From positions 1 through 64,000 of the forward strand of contig NZ_AYMR01000027.1 of the NCBI RefSeq assembly GCF_000633535.1: a stretch of DNA of 64,000 bases. Reading direction: 5' to 3'. Every line of letters begins with the position of its first letter. Within the stretch, counting starts at the first letter, position 1. Under the pieces are notes generated by a model. It did not search any database. It was given only the letters and a program-made list of their open reading frames with translations, and had not been told where the DNA came from. The position numbers and the translations under genes are program-made. This DNA is from Leifsonia aquatica H1aii (GTDB lineage Bacteria; Actinomycetota; Actinomycetes; Actinomycetales; Microbacteriaceae). Below, in pieces: positions 18,291 through 27,668 of this stretch.

Positions 18291-18350
18291 GTCGAGACTC
18301 GGCACGAATGTGGGGAAAGGCGACGCGAGAGTCGACATTCGTGCCGAATG
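18291..18350. repeat. Palindromic intergenic repeat, family B
   Basis: CGGCACGAATGT (18300-18311) and its perfect complement ACATTCGTGCCG (18335-18346) are separated by 23 bases, and a third partial GCCGAATGTG follows. It sits in the gap between two genes on the minus strand. Like family A it begins with GTCGAG, but the sequence otherwise differs. Confidence 0.65.
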
Positions 18351-18371
18351 TGCGGCGGCACGCCGCTCAGG

Positions 18372-19235
18372 TCAGGCGGCGGCGAGCATGCCGGCCGCGC
18401 CCACGGCGAGAGCCAGACCGATCCACTGGACCGGGGCGATGCGCTCCCGCAGCACGATGGCCGCGAGCAGGATCGTCCCCGCCGGGTAGAGGGCGACGAG
18501 CACCGACATGGTCGAGAGGTCTCCCGCGCGGAGTCCGATCAGGATGAGCACGTTGGCCGACGCGTCCAGCGCGCCGCCGACCGCCGCCAGTCCGGTGCCC
18601 GACGCGGTGAAGCGGTCGCGGCCGGCTCCGCCGCCCGTCCGGGCCCGCAGCAGGACGATGCCGACCAGCGTCCACATGATCGCGCCGTTGACCGCGCGGT
18701 TGGCGATCAGGGGCACCACTCCCGAGTCGGCGGGTGTCTGGTCGAGCAGGATGAGGAACGCGCCGATGAAGACGCCCGCGCCGACCGCCATCAGCAGCGC
18801 CCGGCCGCTGGGACGGACGGCACCGCGCTCCGGCACGAAGCCGACCAGCACGACCGCGACCAGCGCCACCGCGAGCGCCGCATACCCGATCGGGGCGAAC
18901 CGGTCCCCGCCGACCAGGCCCCAGGTGAGGGGCACGATCGCCGAGACGACGGCGGTCAGCGGCGACAGGATGCTCATCGGCCCGATCGCGAGGCACGCAT
19001 AGAGGAGGAAGACGGCGACGGACCCGACGACGCCGGACAGCGCTCCCCAGCCGAGCGCTGGGGATGTCCATCCGCCGCCGACCAGGGGCAGCGCGATGAG
19101 CAGCAGGGCGAGTCCGCTGACGGCTCCGACCGCGGTCACCCGGAGCGCTCCGATGCGTCGGGCGGCCACACCGCCGACGAAGTCGGCGGACCCGTAGACC
19201 ACAGCGCTGAGCAGGCCGAGGACGACGGCCGGCAT
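18372..19235 (-). CDS. EamA/DMT-family transporter
   Basis: A 287-residue membrane protein with ten predicted helices in two EamA halves. The first half begins [19 protein letters not shown]; the second ends VALYPAGTILLAAIVLRERI, the usual EamA signature before the last helix. It probably exports a small metabolite. ATG 19235 overlaps the stop of the RibD-like gene (ATGA), so the two form an operon. Confidence 0.83.
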   Translation of the reverse strand: MPAVVLGLLSAVVYGSADFVGGVAARRIGALRVTAVGAVSGLALLLIALPLVGGGWTSPALGWGALSGVVGSVAVFLLYACLAIGPMSILSPLTAVVSAIVPLTWGLVGGDRFAPIGYAALAVALVAVVLVGFVPERGAVRPSGRALLMAVGAGVFIGAFLILLDQTPADSGVVPLIANRAVNGAIMWTLVGIVLLRARTGGGAGRDRFTASGTGLAAVGGALDASANVLILIGLRAGDLSTMSVLVALYPAGTILLAAIVLRERIAPVQWIGLALAVGAAGMLAAA

Positions 19236-19813
19236 CAGCTCCCGGCCAGACGGTAGACGTGGAGGACGGCGCCGCTGTCGAACCGTTCGAGTTCTGCCAG
19301 CTCGAACGTCCACTTCTCGCGGTCGTCGGGGAAGATCCGCCGGCCACCGCCGAGGAGCACCGGGTAGGTCAGCAGCCGCAGCTCGTCGACGAGTCCCCAG
19401 ACCACGAGCGCGCGGACGAGGGAGGCGCTGCCCGCCACGAGGATGTCGCCCGTCCCGGCGTCGTCCTTCAGAGCGGCGACCGCGGCGCGCACGCTTCCCG
19501 TATCGCCGACGTCGAGCCGGGTGGCGTTCCACTCCAGCGGGTCGGTGCGGGAGGTGACCACGGTCTTGGACAGGCCGTTCATGCGGTCGGCGAACTCGCC
19601 GTCGCGCGGTGGCCAGGCTTCGGCGAACTGCTCGTAGGTGCGGCGACCGAGCAGGAGGGAGCCGGCGTCGCGCACCTCCTGCAGCTTGGCCGCCTGCAAC
19701 GCATCGGTGGCGAAGGGGAAGGTCCAGCCGCTGTGCGGGTGGGTCGGCTCGCCGCCGGGGGCCTCGACGACGCCGTCGAGCGACATGAACTCGGTGACGA
19801 TGAGCCGACGCAT
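19235..19813 (-). CDS. Dihydrofolate reductase / RibD C-terminal family protein
   Basis: A 192-residue protein of the RibD_C (DHFR-like) group. It has the N-terminal [12 protein letters not shown] motif, [10 protein letters not shown] near residue 55 and the C-terminal [11 protein letters not shown]. These proteins are NADPH-binding reductases, often of unknown substrate; riboflavin genes are not nearby. It is the first gene of a two-gene operon with the EamA transporter. Confidence 0.82.
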   Translation of the reverse strand: MRRLIVTEFMSLDGVVEAPGGEPTHPHSGWTFPFATDALQAAKLQEVRDAGSLLLGRRTYEQFAEAWPPRDGEFADRMNGLSKTVVTSRTDPLEWNATRLDVGDTGSVRAAVAALKDDAGTGDILVAGSASLVRALVVWGLVDELRLLTYPVLLGGGRRIFPDDREKWTFELAELERFDSGAVLHVYRLAGS

Positions 19814-19896
19814 GCCGCGATCGTACCGGAGGGCTGTGGAGGGCGGCGAGTGTCCACAGATCGCCGCCCGGCGGGCTGACGGTCAGGAGTCGTCGT

Positions 19897-19902
19897 TACG
19901 AT
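19897..19902 (+). promoter_or_regulatory. -10 element of leaderless recQ transcript
   Basis: TACGAT fits the actinobacterial TANNNT -10 and ends 6 bases before ATG 19909, so transcription should begin at or next to the start codon. No ribosome site with normal spacing is present. Confidence 0.5.
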
Positions 19903-19908
19903 CGGGGG

Positions 19909-21918
19909 ATGAGTTGGAACGCCTGGGAGCCGGACGATCGCGACGCGCCTCCGCTGGAGGAGGAGCCGCCGCTGCCCGACTTCGGCGACGACCCGTATGC
20001 GGACGTGCCGTTCGACGCGGCGCCGTCCGACGGCGTCCCGGCCACCGGCCGCGCACCCGGCACCGCTTCGGTCGCCCCGACGCGACCGCCGGCCGTCACC
20101 GCGTCGCGGTTCGACACTCCGGCCGAGGCTCTGCGCACGGTGTTCGGGTACGACAGCTTCCGCGGGCAGCAGGCGCAGATCATCGATCAGGTGGTCGCCG
20201 GCGGCGACGCCGTCGTGCTGATGCCGACCGGTGGCGGCAAGAGCCTCTGCTACCAGATCCCGTCGCTGGTGCGGGAGGGGACCGGTGTCGTCGTCTCGCC
20301 GCTCATCGCCCTGATGCAGGACCAGGTCGACGCCCTCATCGCCGTCGGCGTGCGGGCCGCCTTCCTCAACTCCACCCAGGATCCGCAGCAGCGTGCGGCC
20401 GTGGAGCGCGACTACCTCGCCGGAGCGCTCGACATCCTCTACGTCGCTCCCGAGCGGCTCTCGTCGGAGGCGACCAAGCGGTTCCTGGAGCGCGGGCGCA
20501 TCGCGCTCTTCGCGATCGACGAGGCCCACTGCGTCTCGCAGTGGGGGCACGACTTCCGCCCCGACTACCTGGCGTTGTCCGAGCTGGCCGACCGGTGGCC
20601 CGACGTGCCGCGCATCGCTCTGACGGCCACCGCGACCGATGCGACCCACCGCGAGATCACCTCGCGGCTGCGGCTCGAGCAGGCCCAGCACTTCGTCGCC
20701 GACTTCGACCGGCCGAACATCCAGTACCGCATCGTGCCGAAGGTGGAGGCGCGCAAGCAGCTGCTCGACTTCATCACGGTCGAGCACCCCGGCGAGGCCG
20801 GCATCGTCTACGCCCTCTCGCGCAACTCGGTCGAGCGCACGGCCGAGTTCCTCGCGGCCCGCGGCCTCACCGCGCTGCCCTACCACGCCGGTCTCGACGC
20901 GGGGCTGCGGGCCCGCACGCAGGCACGCTTCCTGCGCGAGGAGGGCGTGATCGTCGTCGCGACCATCGCGTTCGGCATGGGCATCGACAAGCCCGACGTC
21001 CGGTTCGTCGCCCACATCGACCTGCCCAAGTCGGTCGAGGGCTACTACCAGGAGACGGGCCGTGCCGGTCGCGACGGCCTCCCCTCGACCGCCTGGCTGG
21101 CCTACGGCCTGCAGGACGTCGTGCAGCAGCGCCGCATGATCGACGACTCCCCGGGCGACCTCGCGCATCGGCGCCGCCTGACCCAGCACCTGGACGCCAT
21201 GCTCGCCCTCTGCGAGACCGTCCAGTGCCGGCGGGTGAACCTGCTCGGCTACTTCGGTCAGCGCTCCGAGCCGTGCGGCAACTGCGACACCTGCCTCACC
21301 CCGCCGGAGAGCTGGGACGGGACGGTCCCCGCGCAGAAGCTGCTCTCGACCGTCGTCCGCCTGTCGCGCGAGCGCAACCAACGCTTCGGCGCCGGTCATC
21401 TCGTCGACATCCTGCGCGGCAAGCGCACGCCGCGGGTCGACCAGTACGGCCACGACGCCCTCGCCACCTGGGGGATCGGTGCCGATCTCTCCGAGAGCCA
21501 GTGGCGCGGGGTGGTGCGCCAGCTGATCGCGCAGGAGCTGCTCGCGCCCGAGGGGGAGTACGGCGTGCTCGTCCTCACGCCCGAGAGTTCCGCCGTCCTC
21601 GCGGGCGAGCGCCCGGTCATCCTGCGCCGGGAGCCCGAGCGACCCGAGCGCGCGAGCCGCTCCTCCCGCAGCGTCGCCCCGGCCGATGTCTCGCCCACCG
21701 ACCTGCCGTTGTTCGAGGCCCTGCGCTCCTGGCGGGCCGGCGAGGCGAAGACGCAGGGCGTCCCCGCGTACATCGTCTTCGGGGACGCCACCCTGCGCGC
21801 GGTCGCCTCCGCCCGTCCGGCGAGCCTCGGCGACCTCGACGGCATCAGCGGCATCGGGGCCAAGAAGCGGGAGGCCTACGGCCAGGCCCTCCTGGAGGTC
21901 GTCGCAGCCGAGGAGTGA
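19909..21918 (+). CDS. recQ: ATP-dependent DNA helicase RecQ
   Basis: A 669-residue 3'-5' helicase for recombination and fork repair. Order: a hydrophilic, acidic 65-residue N-terminal extension, then a DEAD/RecQ motor with motif 0 ([14 protein letters not shown]), Walker A PTGGGKS, DEAH ([15 protein letters not shown]) and motif VI ([10 protein letters not shown]). The zinc-binding region has Cys in CRRVNLL...CGNCDTC, followed by a winged helix (RQC) and an HRDC domain at about 590-665. All motifs are intact. The extension is typical of actinobacterial RecQ. Confidence 0.93.
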   Translation: MSWNAWEPDDRDAPPLEEEPPLPDFGDDPYADVPFDAAPSDGVPATGRAPGTASVAPTRPPAVTASRFDTPAEALRTVFGYDSFRGQQAQIIDQVVAGGDAVVLMPTGGGKSLCYQIPSLVREGTGVVVSPLIALMQDQVDALIAVGVRAAFLNSTQDPQQRAAVERDYLAGALDILYVAPERLSSEATKRFLERGRIALFAIDEAHCVSQWGHDFRPDYLALSELADRWPDVPRIALTATATDATHREITSRLRLEQAQHFVADFDRPNIQYRIVPKVEARKQLLDFITVEHPGEAGIVYALSRNSVERTAEFLAARGLTALPYHAGLDAGLRARTQARFLREEGVIVVATIAFGMGIDKPDVRFVAHIDLPKSVEGYYQETGRAGRDGLPSTAWLAYGLQDVVQQRRMIDDSPGDLAHRRRLTQHLDAMLALCETVQCRRVNLLGYFGQRSEPCGNCDTCLTPPESWDGTVPAQKLLSTVVRLSRERNQRFGAGHLVDILRGKRTPRVDQYGHDALATWGIGADLSESQWRGVVRQLIAQELLAPEGEYGVLVLTPESSAVLAGERPVILRREPERPERASRSSRSVAPADVSPTDLPLFEALRSWRAGEAKTQGVPAYIVFGDATLRAVASARPASLGDLDGISGIGAKKREAYGQALLEVVAAEE

Positions 21919-22110
21919 CCGCCGCGCCGATCCGGTGCCGGGTTCCGAGCGGATCGGAACCCGGCTCCCTGCTGTCTCCCACCTGATCCCCTGGTCTCGA
22001 CGCGGTCGCAGGCGTACGGTGGCCGTTCTCGGGGACGATCAGGGAATCTTCTCGCGTCCCCTGGTGTTGTACAGATGTTCGGATACGCGACGATCTCGAA
22101 GGAGGAGACG

Positions 22111-22554
22111 ATGGCACGGATGATCGAAGAGCTCGAGGACGAGACCGGCGCAGTGATCAGGTATCGGCGGCACGCCAACGGCCGGGGGCTGGTGGCTCCC
22201 ACCGCGCGAGTCGCGGAGTCGGCGTACATCGAGCCGACCGCCTACATCGAGGCGGATGCTCGCGTCGGTCTCGACGCCTATGTCGGCGCGGGCAGCTGGA
22301 TCGACCGGGGTGCCACCATCGGCGACCGCACCTTCGTGGGCGCGAACGTCCACATCGGCGCGGGCACGGTGGTCGGCAGCAACGCCAAGATCGGCAGCAA
22401 CGCCAAGATCGGCGAGAACACGATGATCGGCAACGGCGCACGCATCGAGCGCGACGCCCAGCTGACCTCCGGCAGCGTGCTCACCGGTCGGGACGCCGCC
22501 CCGGCTCGGTCCGCCCTGCGGGCCGCGCCGCGCCCGTCCCGTCGCGCGGCCTGA
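22111..22554 (+). CDS. Hexapeptide-repeat (left-handed beta-helix) protein
   Basis: A 147-residue protein whose residues 30-125 are hexapeptide repeats, including the near-duplicate turns GSNAKIGSNAKIGENTMIG, forming a left-handed beta-helix like acyltransferases and gamma-carbonic anhydrases. No active-site His pattern for either enzyme is obvious, and the tail is Arg/Ala-rich. GGAGGAG lies right before ATG 22111; an in-frame ATG at 22075 is less likely. It may be a scaffold or a degenerate acyltransferase. Confidence 0.7.
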   Translation: MARMIEELEDETGAVIRYRRHANGRGLVAPTARVAESAYIEPTAYIEADARVGLDAYVGAGSWIDRGATIGDRTFVGANVHIGAGTVVGSNAKIGSNAKIGENTMIGNGARIERDAQLTSGSVLTGRDAAPARSALRAAPRPSRRAA

Positions 22555-22593
22555 ACAGCCGCCGGGACCCCGGCAGGCGGCACCCAAGACCAG

Positions 22594-22640
22594 AAGGGCA
22601 CGACTCCCCGTCGCGACACGCGATGCGGGGCCGTGCCCTT
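22594..22640. terminator. Bidirectional terminator hairpin
   Basis: AAGGGCACG...CCCCGTCGCG pairs with CGCGATGCGGGG...CGTGCCCTT, a stem of about 22 bp with a few mismatches and a 3-base loop, between two convergent genes. TTC follows rather than a long U tract. Confidence 0.7.
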
Positions 22641-22675
22641 CGGCGTTCTCCCGTGGCGGGCGGCCACGGCGCGGG

Positions 22676-23176
22676 TCACTCGTGCGGGACCGCGAGCCCC
22701 AGCCGTGAGCAGAGCTCGGCAAGCGCGAGTTCCGAGGGGAATGTGGCCAGGCGGCCGTCCGGCAGCTGGCACGTCTCCAGCGCGGGCACCGGCTGGTCCT
22801 CGGTGACCACCTTCCCCAGGAACGCGCCGGTGCGCCAGCTCGCGGCGCACATGTCCTCGGCCAGCGCGACGCGTTCGGCGAGGGGCGTCGGCGTCTTCTC
22901 GTCGAGGTCGCCGGGCAGGTAGAGCGAGGTGCCGTGCTGGGAGCCGAGGTCGGCGGCGGCGTAGCAGTCGGCCGTGTAGTCGATCTGGCCCTGGCTCGCC
23001 CGGGCGACGGCGACCGCCCCGGCGGTCGTCCCGGCGACGAGGGCGCCGGCGATGCCGATCGCGGCCCAGCGGTGTCGTCGGGTGCGTCGCCGGTCGTCTG
23101 CGGCGATCGTGTCGAGGAGGCGGCCCTTCAGCTCCTCGAAGCCGGCGGCGTCCGGGAGCAGACTGCGGTCAGTCAT
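22676..23176 (-). CDS. Putative anti-sigma factor, single-pass membrane protein
   Basis: A 166-residue protein with a 40-residue cytosolic N-terminus (ELKGRLLDTIAADDRRRTRRHR), one membrane helix (about 39-60) and an extracytoplasmic domain with several Cys (in DCYAAAD, EDMCAAS, ETCQLP, ELCSRL). Its start overlaps the stop of the ECF sigma gene by 8 bases, the usual arrangement for a sigma/anti-sigma pair. No zinc-binding ZAS motif is present, so the role rests on context and topology. Confidence 0.6.
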   Translation of the reverse strand: MTDRSLLPDAAGFEELKGRLLDTIAADDRRRTRRHRWAAIGIAGALVAGTTAGAVAVARASQGQIDYTADCYAAADLGSQHGTSLYLPGDLDEKTPTPLAERVALAEDMCAASWRTGAFLGKVVTEDQPVPALETCQLPDGRLATFPSELALAELCSRLGLAVPHE

Positions 23177-23777
23177 GGGTCCCCCTGAGAGTCTGGAGTT
23201 CGGACCGGAGGCGGGCGCGCAGGCGGCTGAGCCGGTTGCGCACCGCTCCGGTGCTGATGCCGGCGGCGAGCGCGGCGTCCTCGTAGCTGGCATCCCCCCG
23301 GATACACAGCTCGAAGATGGTCCGATCGGGTTCGGGGAGGCGTGCGGCGGCGGCCTCGACCAGCGCCAGCAGCTGCGCGCGTTCGGTCGCCTCGTCCGGA
23401 CCCGGTGCGGTGTCGGGCACGGTGTCGTCGACAGGCGTGTCCGTGCGGCGACGCGCGGCGGCCTGATTGGACCGCCGCTTGTTCAGGATGAGGTTGCGGC
23501 AGGTCACCAGCAGCCAGGGGAGTGCCGACTCGCCGACGATCTCCAGGGTCGCGCGTCGGCGCCACAGGGTGACGAAGACGTCCTGGCTGATCTCCTCCAC
23601 ATCGTCCCTGGCCGTCAGGCGCGCGGCGGTGTAGGCGTAGACGATGCGGCTGTGCCGGTCGTAGAGGGCAGAGAAGGCGCTCTTGCTCCCGTCGGCGAGG
23701 TCGTGCAGCAGAGCGACGTCCGACGCGTCGGGCGCGACCGCGCCCTCGGCGTCGGTCTCGTTGGCGAGATCGCTCAT
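23169..23777 (-). CDS. ECF-type RNA polymerase sigma factor
   Basis: A 202-residue sigma-70 factor. Region 2 is about residues 25-80 (SAFSALYDRHSRIVYAYTAARL... EEISQDVFVTLWRR), and region 4 about 135-195 (RLPEPDRTIFELCIRGDASYEDAALAAGISTGAVRNRLSR pattern with a helix-turn-helix). ATG 23777 follows a short gap from the divergent secreted protein. It probably drives its own operon and perhaps the neighbour, under control of the membrane partner. Confidence 0.85.
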   Translation of the reverse strand: MSDLANETDAEGAVAPDASDVALLHDLADGSKSAFSALYDRHSRIVYAYTAARLTARDDVEEISQDVFVTLWRRRATLEIVGESALPWLLVTCRNLILNKRRSNQAAARRRTDTPVDDTVPDTAPGPDEATERAQLLALVEAAAARLPEPDRTIFELCIRGDASYEDAALAAGISTGAVRNRLSRLRARLRSELQTLRGTHD

Positions 23778-23910
23778 GACTAGGGAATGTGCCTCCTGGG
23801 CCGATCCTCTCAGGATCAGTGCGCGCACCGTTGTCGCCCTCGTGGGGCGTCGGGAGAATGGGCGGGTGCCGAAACCCGTCGGCACCATTCACCCTCCTGG
23901 GGGACCCGAG

Positions 23911-24516
23911 ATGACCCGACCCGACTCCCTTTCGCGCGCCCGCGCGCGCCGCCTGCTCCTCCCCGGCCTCGCCGCCGTCGCGCTCGCGGCGGCCCCGTTG
24001 GCGATGGCCGGCGTCGCGAACGCCTCCACCGAACCGGCGCGCTCGTGCTCGTACGACATCGGCACGGCCTCGCTCGTCTGCGTGGACGCCGGTCAGGATC
24101 TGAACGCCGCGGTCCTCGCGGAGCAGCACCTCGCCGTCGCCGAGGACGGCGCGGGCGCCCCGGTCCCCGCCGAGGCGCCGAGCGCGGACGGCGGGGCCAC
24201 CGCCTCGCGCGCGGCCCGGCCCGCGGCAGCGCAAGCGACGTACGTGCAGTCGCGGCTGTACGACGATGCCGGCTACGGCGGCGCGTACTTCCAGATCACG
24301 AACTCCGCCGCGTGCAACGGGAGCACCGTCTACCAGTTCGGGCCGCTCAGCTCCGTGGGCTGGTCCGGCCGCGTCAGCTCGTTCCAGAGCTTCTCGTCCT
24401 GCACCACCAAGCTGTGGTCGGGGGCGTCGTACAACGGGTCCAGCTACGGGTACGCGACGAACGCGTCCAGCGTCGGCTCGATGAACGACCTCGCCAACTC
24501 GGTGAGCATCCGCTAG
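23911..24516 (+). CDS. Secreted peptidase inhibitor I36-like protein
   Basis: A 201-residue exported protein. A twin-Arg-containing signal region (RARARRLLLPGLAAVALAAAPLAMAG, cleavage near residue 38) is followed by an Ala-rich spacer. A C-terminal domain (about 110-201) has the YDDAGYGGAYFQI and SVGSMNDLANSVSIR motifs of the I36/beta-gamma-crystallin-like fold found in Streptomyces metalloprotease inhibitors. GGGGGA precedes ATG 23911. It is divergent from the ECF sigma operon, which may control it. Confidence 0.72.
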   Translation: MTRPDSLSRARARRLLLPGLAAVALAAAPLAMAGVANASTEPARSCSYDIGTASLVCVDAGQDLNAAVLAEQHLAVAEDGAGAPVPAEAPSADGGATASRAARPAAAQATYVQSRLYDDAGYGGAYFQITNSAACNGSTVYQFGPLSSVGWSGRVSSFQSFSSCTTKLWSGASYNGSSYGYATNASSVGSMNDLANSVSIR

Positions 24517-24531
24517 CGTCCGAGTGGTCGC

Positions 24532-24569
24532 GGATCCTCCAATCGCGGGGCATCGGATTTGGAGGATCC
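24532..24569. repeat. Hyphenated palindrome, 11-bp perfect arms
   Basis: GGATCCTCCAA and TTGGAGGATCC are separated by 16 bases, between the I36-like gene and the acyl-CoA oxidase gene. It could act as a terminator for the former but lacks a U tract. Its long-arm, mid-sized-loop design resembles the family A and B repeats, though the sequence is different. Confidence 0.6.
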
Positions 24570-24685
24570 CACAGCCGGGCGGCGGGAGGCGCCGCTCCCT
24601 TTTGTAGGCGGCCGACCGACCGTTTCCACTTCCCCGGGCACGGACGTACGGTGGCATCGACCCCGAGAGAATCGAAGAGGAACTC

Positions 24686-26767
24686 ATGGTTGACACTGCC
24701 GAGCGCGTCCCGACCGCCACTCCCGCCACCGTCTCAGCGCCCGCGCCCGCCGCGGGCGCTGCTCCGCGCGTCGACGTCGAGGCGCTGGGCCGTCAGCTGC
24801 TCGGCGACTGGGCCGAGGCGCGTCTGGCCTCGCGCGAGCTGTCCGCCCGTCCCGACATGCAGAAGGTGGAGGGGCTCTCGGTCGCCGACCACCGCAAGCG
24901 CGTCTTCGGGCAGCTGGGCCTGCTGGTCGAGAACGGGCAGGTGCACCGCGCCTTCCCGACATCCGTCGGCGGCCTCGACGACCACGGCGGCAACATCGCT
25001 GCGTTCGAGGAGCTGGTGACCGCCGACCCGTCGCTGCAGATCAAGTCCGGTGTCCAATGGGGACTGTTCGGCGCGGCCGTGCTGCACCTCGGCACCGCAC
25101 CGCACCACGAGAAGTACCTGCCCGGGATCATGTCGCTCGCCGTGCCCGGCGCCTTCGCCATGACCGAGACGGGCCACGGCTCCGACGTCGCCAGCATCGC
25201 GACCACGGCCACCTACGACCCGGAGACGCAGGAGTTCGTCCTGGACACCCCGTTCCGCGGCGCCTGGAAGGACTACCTCGGCAACGCCGCGGTGGACGCG
25301 ACCGCCGCCGTGGTGTTCGCGCAGTTGATCACGCGGAACGTCAACCACGGAGTGCACGCCTTCTATGTGCCGATCAGGGACGCCGACGGCGCTTTCCTGG
25401 ACGGCGTGGGAGGCGAGGACGACGGTCAGAAGGGCGGGCTCAACGGCATCGACAACGGCCGCCTGCACTTCACCGGCGTGCGGATCCCGCGCACCGATCT
25501 GCTCAACCGGTACGGCGACGTCGCCGAGGACGGCACGTACACCTCGCCGATCCAGAGCCCCGGCCGCCGCTTCTTCACCATGCTCGGGACCCTCGTGCAG
25601 GGCCGGGTGTCGCTCGACGGCTCCGCGACGATCGCGGCGAAGCTCGGACTGAAGATCGCGCTCACGTACGCGAACGAGCGCCGCCAGTTCACCGCGGGCA
25701 GCGACGCGGACGAGGAGGTGCTGCTCGACTACCAGCGCCATCAGCGCCGGCTGCTCCCGTTGCTCGCCACCACGTACGCGGCGAGTTTCGCGCACGAGGT
25801 GTTCCTGCACAAGTTCGACGACGTGTTCAGCGGCCGCGCCACGACGGACGACGACCGGCAGGACCTCGAGACGATCGCCGCGGCGCTCAAGCCGCTCAGC
25901 ACCTGGCACGCGCTCGACACCCTGCAGGAGGCACGGGAGGCGTGCGGCGGCTCGGGCTTCCTCACCGAGAACCGGATCACCTCCCTCCGGCAGGACCTCG
26001 ACATCTGGGTCACCTTCGAGGGCGACAACAACGTGCTGCTGCAGCTGGTCGCGAAGCGCCTGCTGACCGACTACAGCCGGAAGTTCGCCAAGGCGGACGC
26101 CGGAGCGCTCGCCCGCTACGTCGTGACGCACGCCGCCGATCGCGCCTACCACGGCAGCGGCCTGCGTTCGGTGGCCCAGACCGTGCGCGACTTCGGCTCG
26201 ACGGCGCGCTCGGTCAACTGGCTCCAGGAGCCGGCGACTCAGCGCGAACTGCTCACCGATCGTGTCGAGACGATGATCGGCGAGATCGCCGGACGCCTCC
26301 GCCCCGTGTCCAAGCTGAGCAAGAAGGCCGCAGCGGAGCTGTTCAACTCCCAGCAGAACGAGCTCATCGAGGCCGCCAGGGCGCACGGCGAGCTGCTGCA
26401 GTGGGAGGCGTTCACCGAGGCCCTGGAGCAGGCGCCCGACGCCGGCACCAAGCAGGTGCTCACCTGGCTGCGCGACCTCTTCGGGTTCGGGCTGATCGAG
26501 AAGCACCTGGCCTGGTACCTGATCAACGGCCGGCTGTCCCCGCAGCGCGCCCAGGCCGTCACGGCCTACATCGACCGCCTGCTCGCCCGCATCCGTCCCC
26601 ACGCCGTCGACCTCGTCGATGCGTTCGGCTACGGACCGGAGCTGGTGCGGGCGAAGATCGCCACCGGCGCGGAGGGCGAGCGGCAGGCCGAGGCCCGCGC
26701 CTACTTCGCCGAGCGCCGTGCTGCGGGCACGCTGCCGCAGCAGGAGAAGAGCCAGAAGAAGCGCTGA
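24686..26767 (+). CDS. Acyl-CoA oxidase / acyl-CoA dehydrogenase family protein
   Basis: A 693-residue flavoprotein with peroxisomal-type acyl-CoA oxidase layout: an alpha-helical N-terminal domain, FAD/substrate sheet (GAFAMTETGHGSDV near residue 158), helical domain with RRQFTAG and a C-terminal extension (about 480-690). It oxidises acyl-CoA to enoyl-CoA, probably passing electrons to oxygen. The Pro/Ala-rich first 30 residues are likely disordered. GAAGAGGAA precedes ATG 24686. It has no operon partner. Confidence 0.88.
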   Translation: MVDTAERVPTATPATVSAPAPAAGAAPRVDVEALGRQLLGDWAEARLASRELSARPDMQKVEGLSVADHRKRVFGQLGLLVENGQVHRAFPTSVGGLDDHGGNIAAFEELVTADPSLQIKSGVQWGLFGAAVLHLGTAPHHEKYLPGIMSLAVPGAFAMTETGHGSDVASIATTATYDPETQEFVLDTPFRGAWKDYLGNAAVDATAAVVFAQLITRNVNHGVHAFYVPIRDADGAFLDGVGGEDDGQKGGLNGIDNGRLHFTGVRIPRTDLLNRYGDVAEDGTYTSPIQSPGRRFFTMLGTLVQGRVSLDGSATIAAKLGLKIALTYANERRQFTAGSDADEEVLLDYQRHQRRLLPLLATTYAASFAHEVFLHKFDDVFSGRATTDDDRQDLETIAAALKPLSTWHALDTLQEAREACGGSGFLTENRITSLRQDLDIWVTFEGDNNVLLQLVAKRLLTDYSRKFAKADAGALARYVVTHAADRAYHGSGLRSVAQTVRDFGSTARSVNWLQEPATQRELLTDRVETMIGEIAGRLRPVSKLSKKAAAELFNSQQNELIEAARAHGELLQWEAFTEALEQAPDAGTKQVLTWLRDLFGFGLIEKHLAWYLINGRLSPQRAQAVTAYIDRLLARIRPHAVDLVDAFGYGPELVRAKIATGAEGERQAEARAYFAERRAAGTLPQQEKSQKKR

Positions 26768-26800
26768 GCCGCCGGGCCGTTCGCGGCCCGAGGAACCAGG

Positions 26801-26835
26801 AGGCGGGAGACCCGGCAGGAGCGGGTCTCCCGCCT
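26801..26835 (+). terminator. Stem-loop terminator after acyl-CoA oxidase
   Basis: AGGCGGGAGACCCG and CGGGTCTCCCGCCT form a perfect 14-bp stem with a 7-base loop, 34 bases after the stop codon. It is GC-rich with no U run, typical of actinobacterial terminators. Confidence 0.75.
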
Positions 26836-27083
26836 CTGTGCTGCCCGGTGCCCGATCGCAGCTTCGTCGCGTGCGGGCGGCCGCGATGCGGCCAGCGCGC
26901 GAGCGATCACCGGAACGGAGGCGACCGGATACGGAGATGTCGCGCGCTCGTCACCGCAATCGGGTCGATCTCTGCGGCCCTGATAGGAGGGCGCCCTCAG
27001 TCTTGATGGTGGTACCGAGACGCCCTGCCCGGACGACGTCACGCACCGCCCACCCGGAGATCTGACCCGAGGAGATCGACATC

Positions 27084-27668
27084 ATGACGACCGCTGCACC
27101 CACGAGACGCGACATCGCCCGAGGCGCCGCGCAGGACAAGCACGACAAGCAGGGCCGATACATCCGGATCCTCATCGCGCTGCTGCTCGCCGGACTCGGC
27201 GGGTCCCTCATCGCCATCGAGCGCGCGTCGCGCGGCATCGAGGTGATCGTGTCCACCTGGCTGCTCCCGCTGCTCTTCGCCGGAGACGCCGTGCCCGCGC
27301 GTACCCGGGGCAATCCCTCCGTCGCCTTCGAGACCGGAGGCCACTGGTACGCGCTCATCATCACCCCGGAGTGCTCGATCGGGTTCTACGTCGCCGCGAT
27401 CGTCTTCCTCGGCGCTGCGCTGACCCTCGTGCAGCGCTTCCGCCTGTCGAGGATCTTCCTCGCGGTGGGAATCTCGGCGCTCGGACTCGTCCTGCTCAAC
27501 CAGGTCAGGATCGCCGGGCTCGCCTTCCTGCTCTCCCACTACGGGCACGACGCCTTCGACTGGGCGCACAGCATCGGCGGCAGCTTCCTGATGATGGCCG
27601 GCCTGACAGGATGCCTCGCCCTGCTCTTCGTCCTCGTGGTCCGAGGGAGCCGGAAGGCCGTGCGCTGA
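27084..27668 (+). CDS. Exosortase/archaeosortase-family transpeptidase
   Basis: A 194-residue membrane protein with about five helices. The family's catalytic triad is visible: Cys about 97 in ITPECSIGFY, Arg about 142 in LNQVRIAGL and His about 162 in DWAHSIGGSF. Exosortases cut C-terminal sorting signals and probably transfer the protein to a carrier or glycan. CGAGGAGA precedes ATG 27084. Its stop overlaps the synthase start (TGATG), and the putative substrate is encoded two genes on. Confidence 0.83.
   Translation: MTTAAPTRRDIARGAAQDKHDKQGRYIRILIALLLAGLGGSLIAIERASRGIEVIVSTWLLPLLFAGDAVPARTRGNPSVAFETGGHWYALIITPECSIGFYVAAIVFLGAALTLVQRFRLSRIFLAVGISALGLVLLNQVRIAGLAFLLSHYGHDAFDWAHSIGGSFLMMAGLTGCLALLFVLVVRGSRKAVR

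Noticed and set aside
26836-27083. Possible cyclic-di-GMP riboswitch before the exosortase locus
   Set aside because: No GEMM core signature is visible in the 248-base gap; only a likely promoter region and a good ribosome site are seen.
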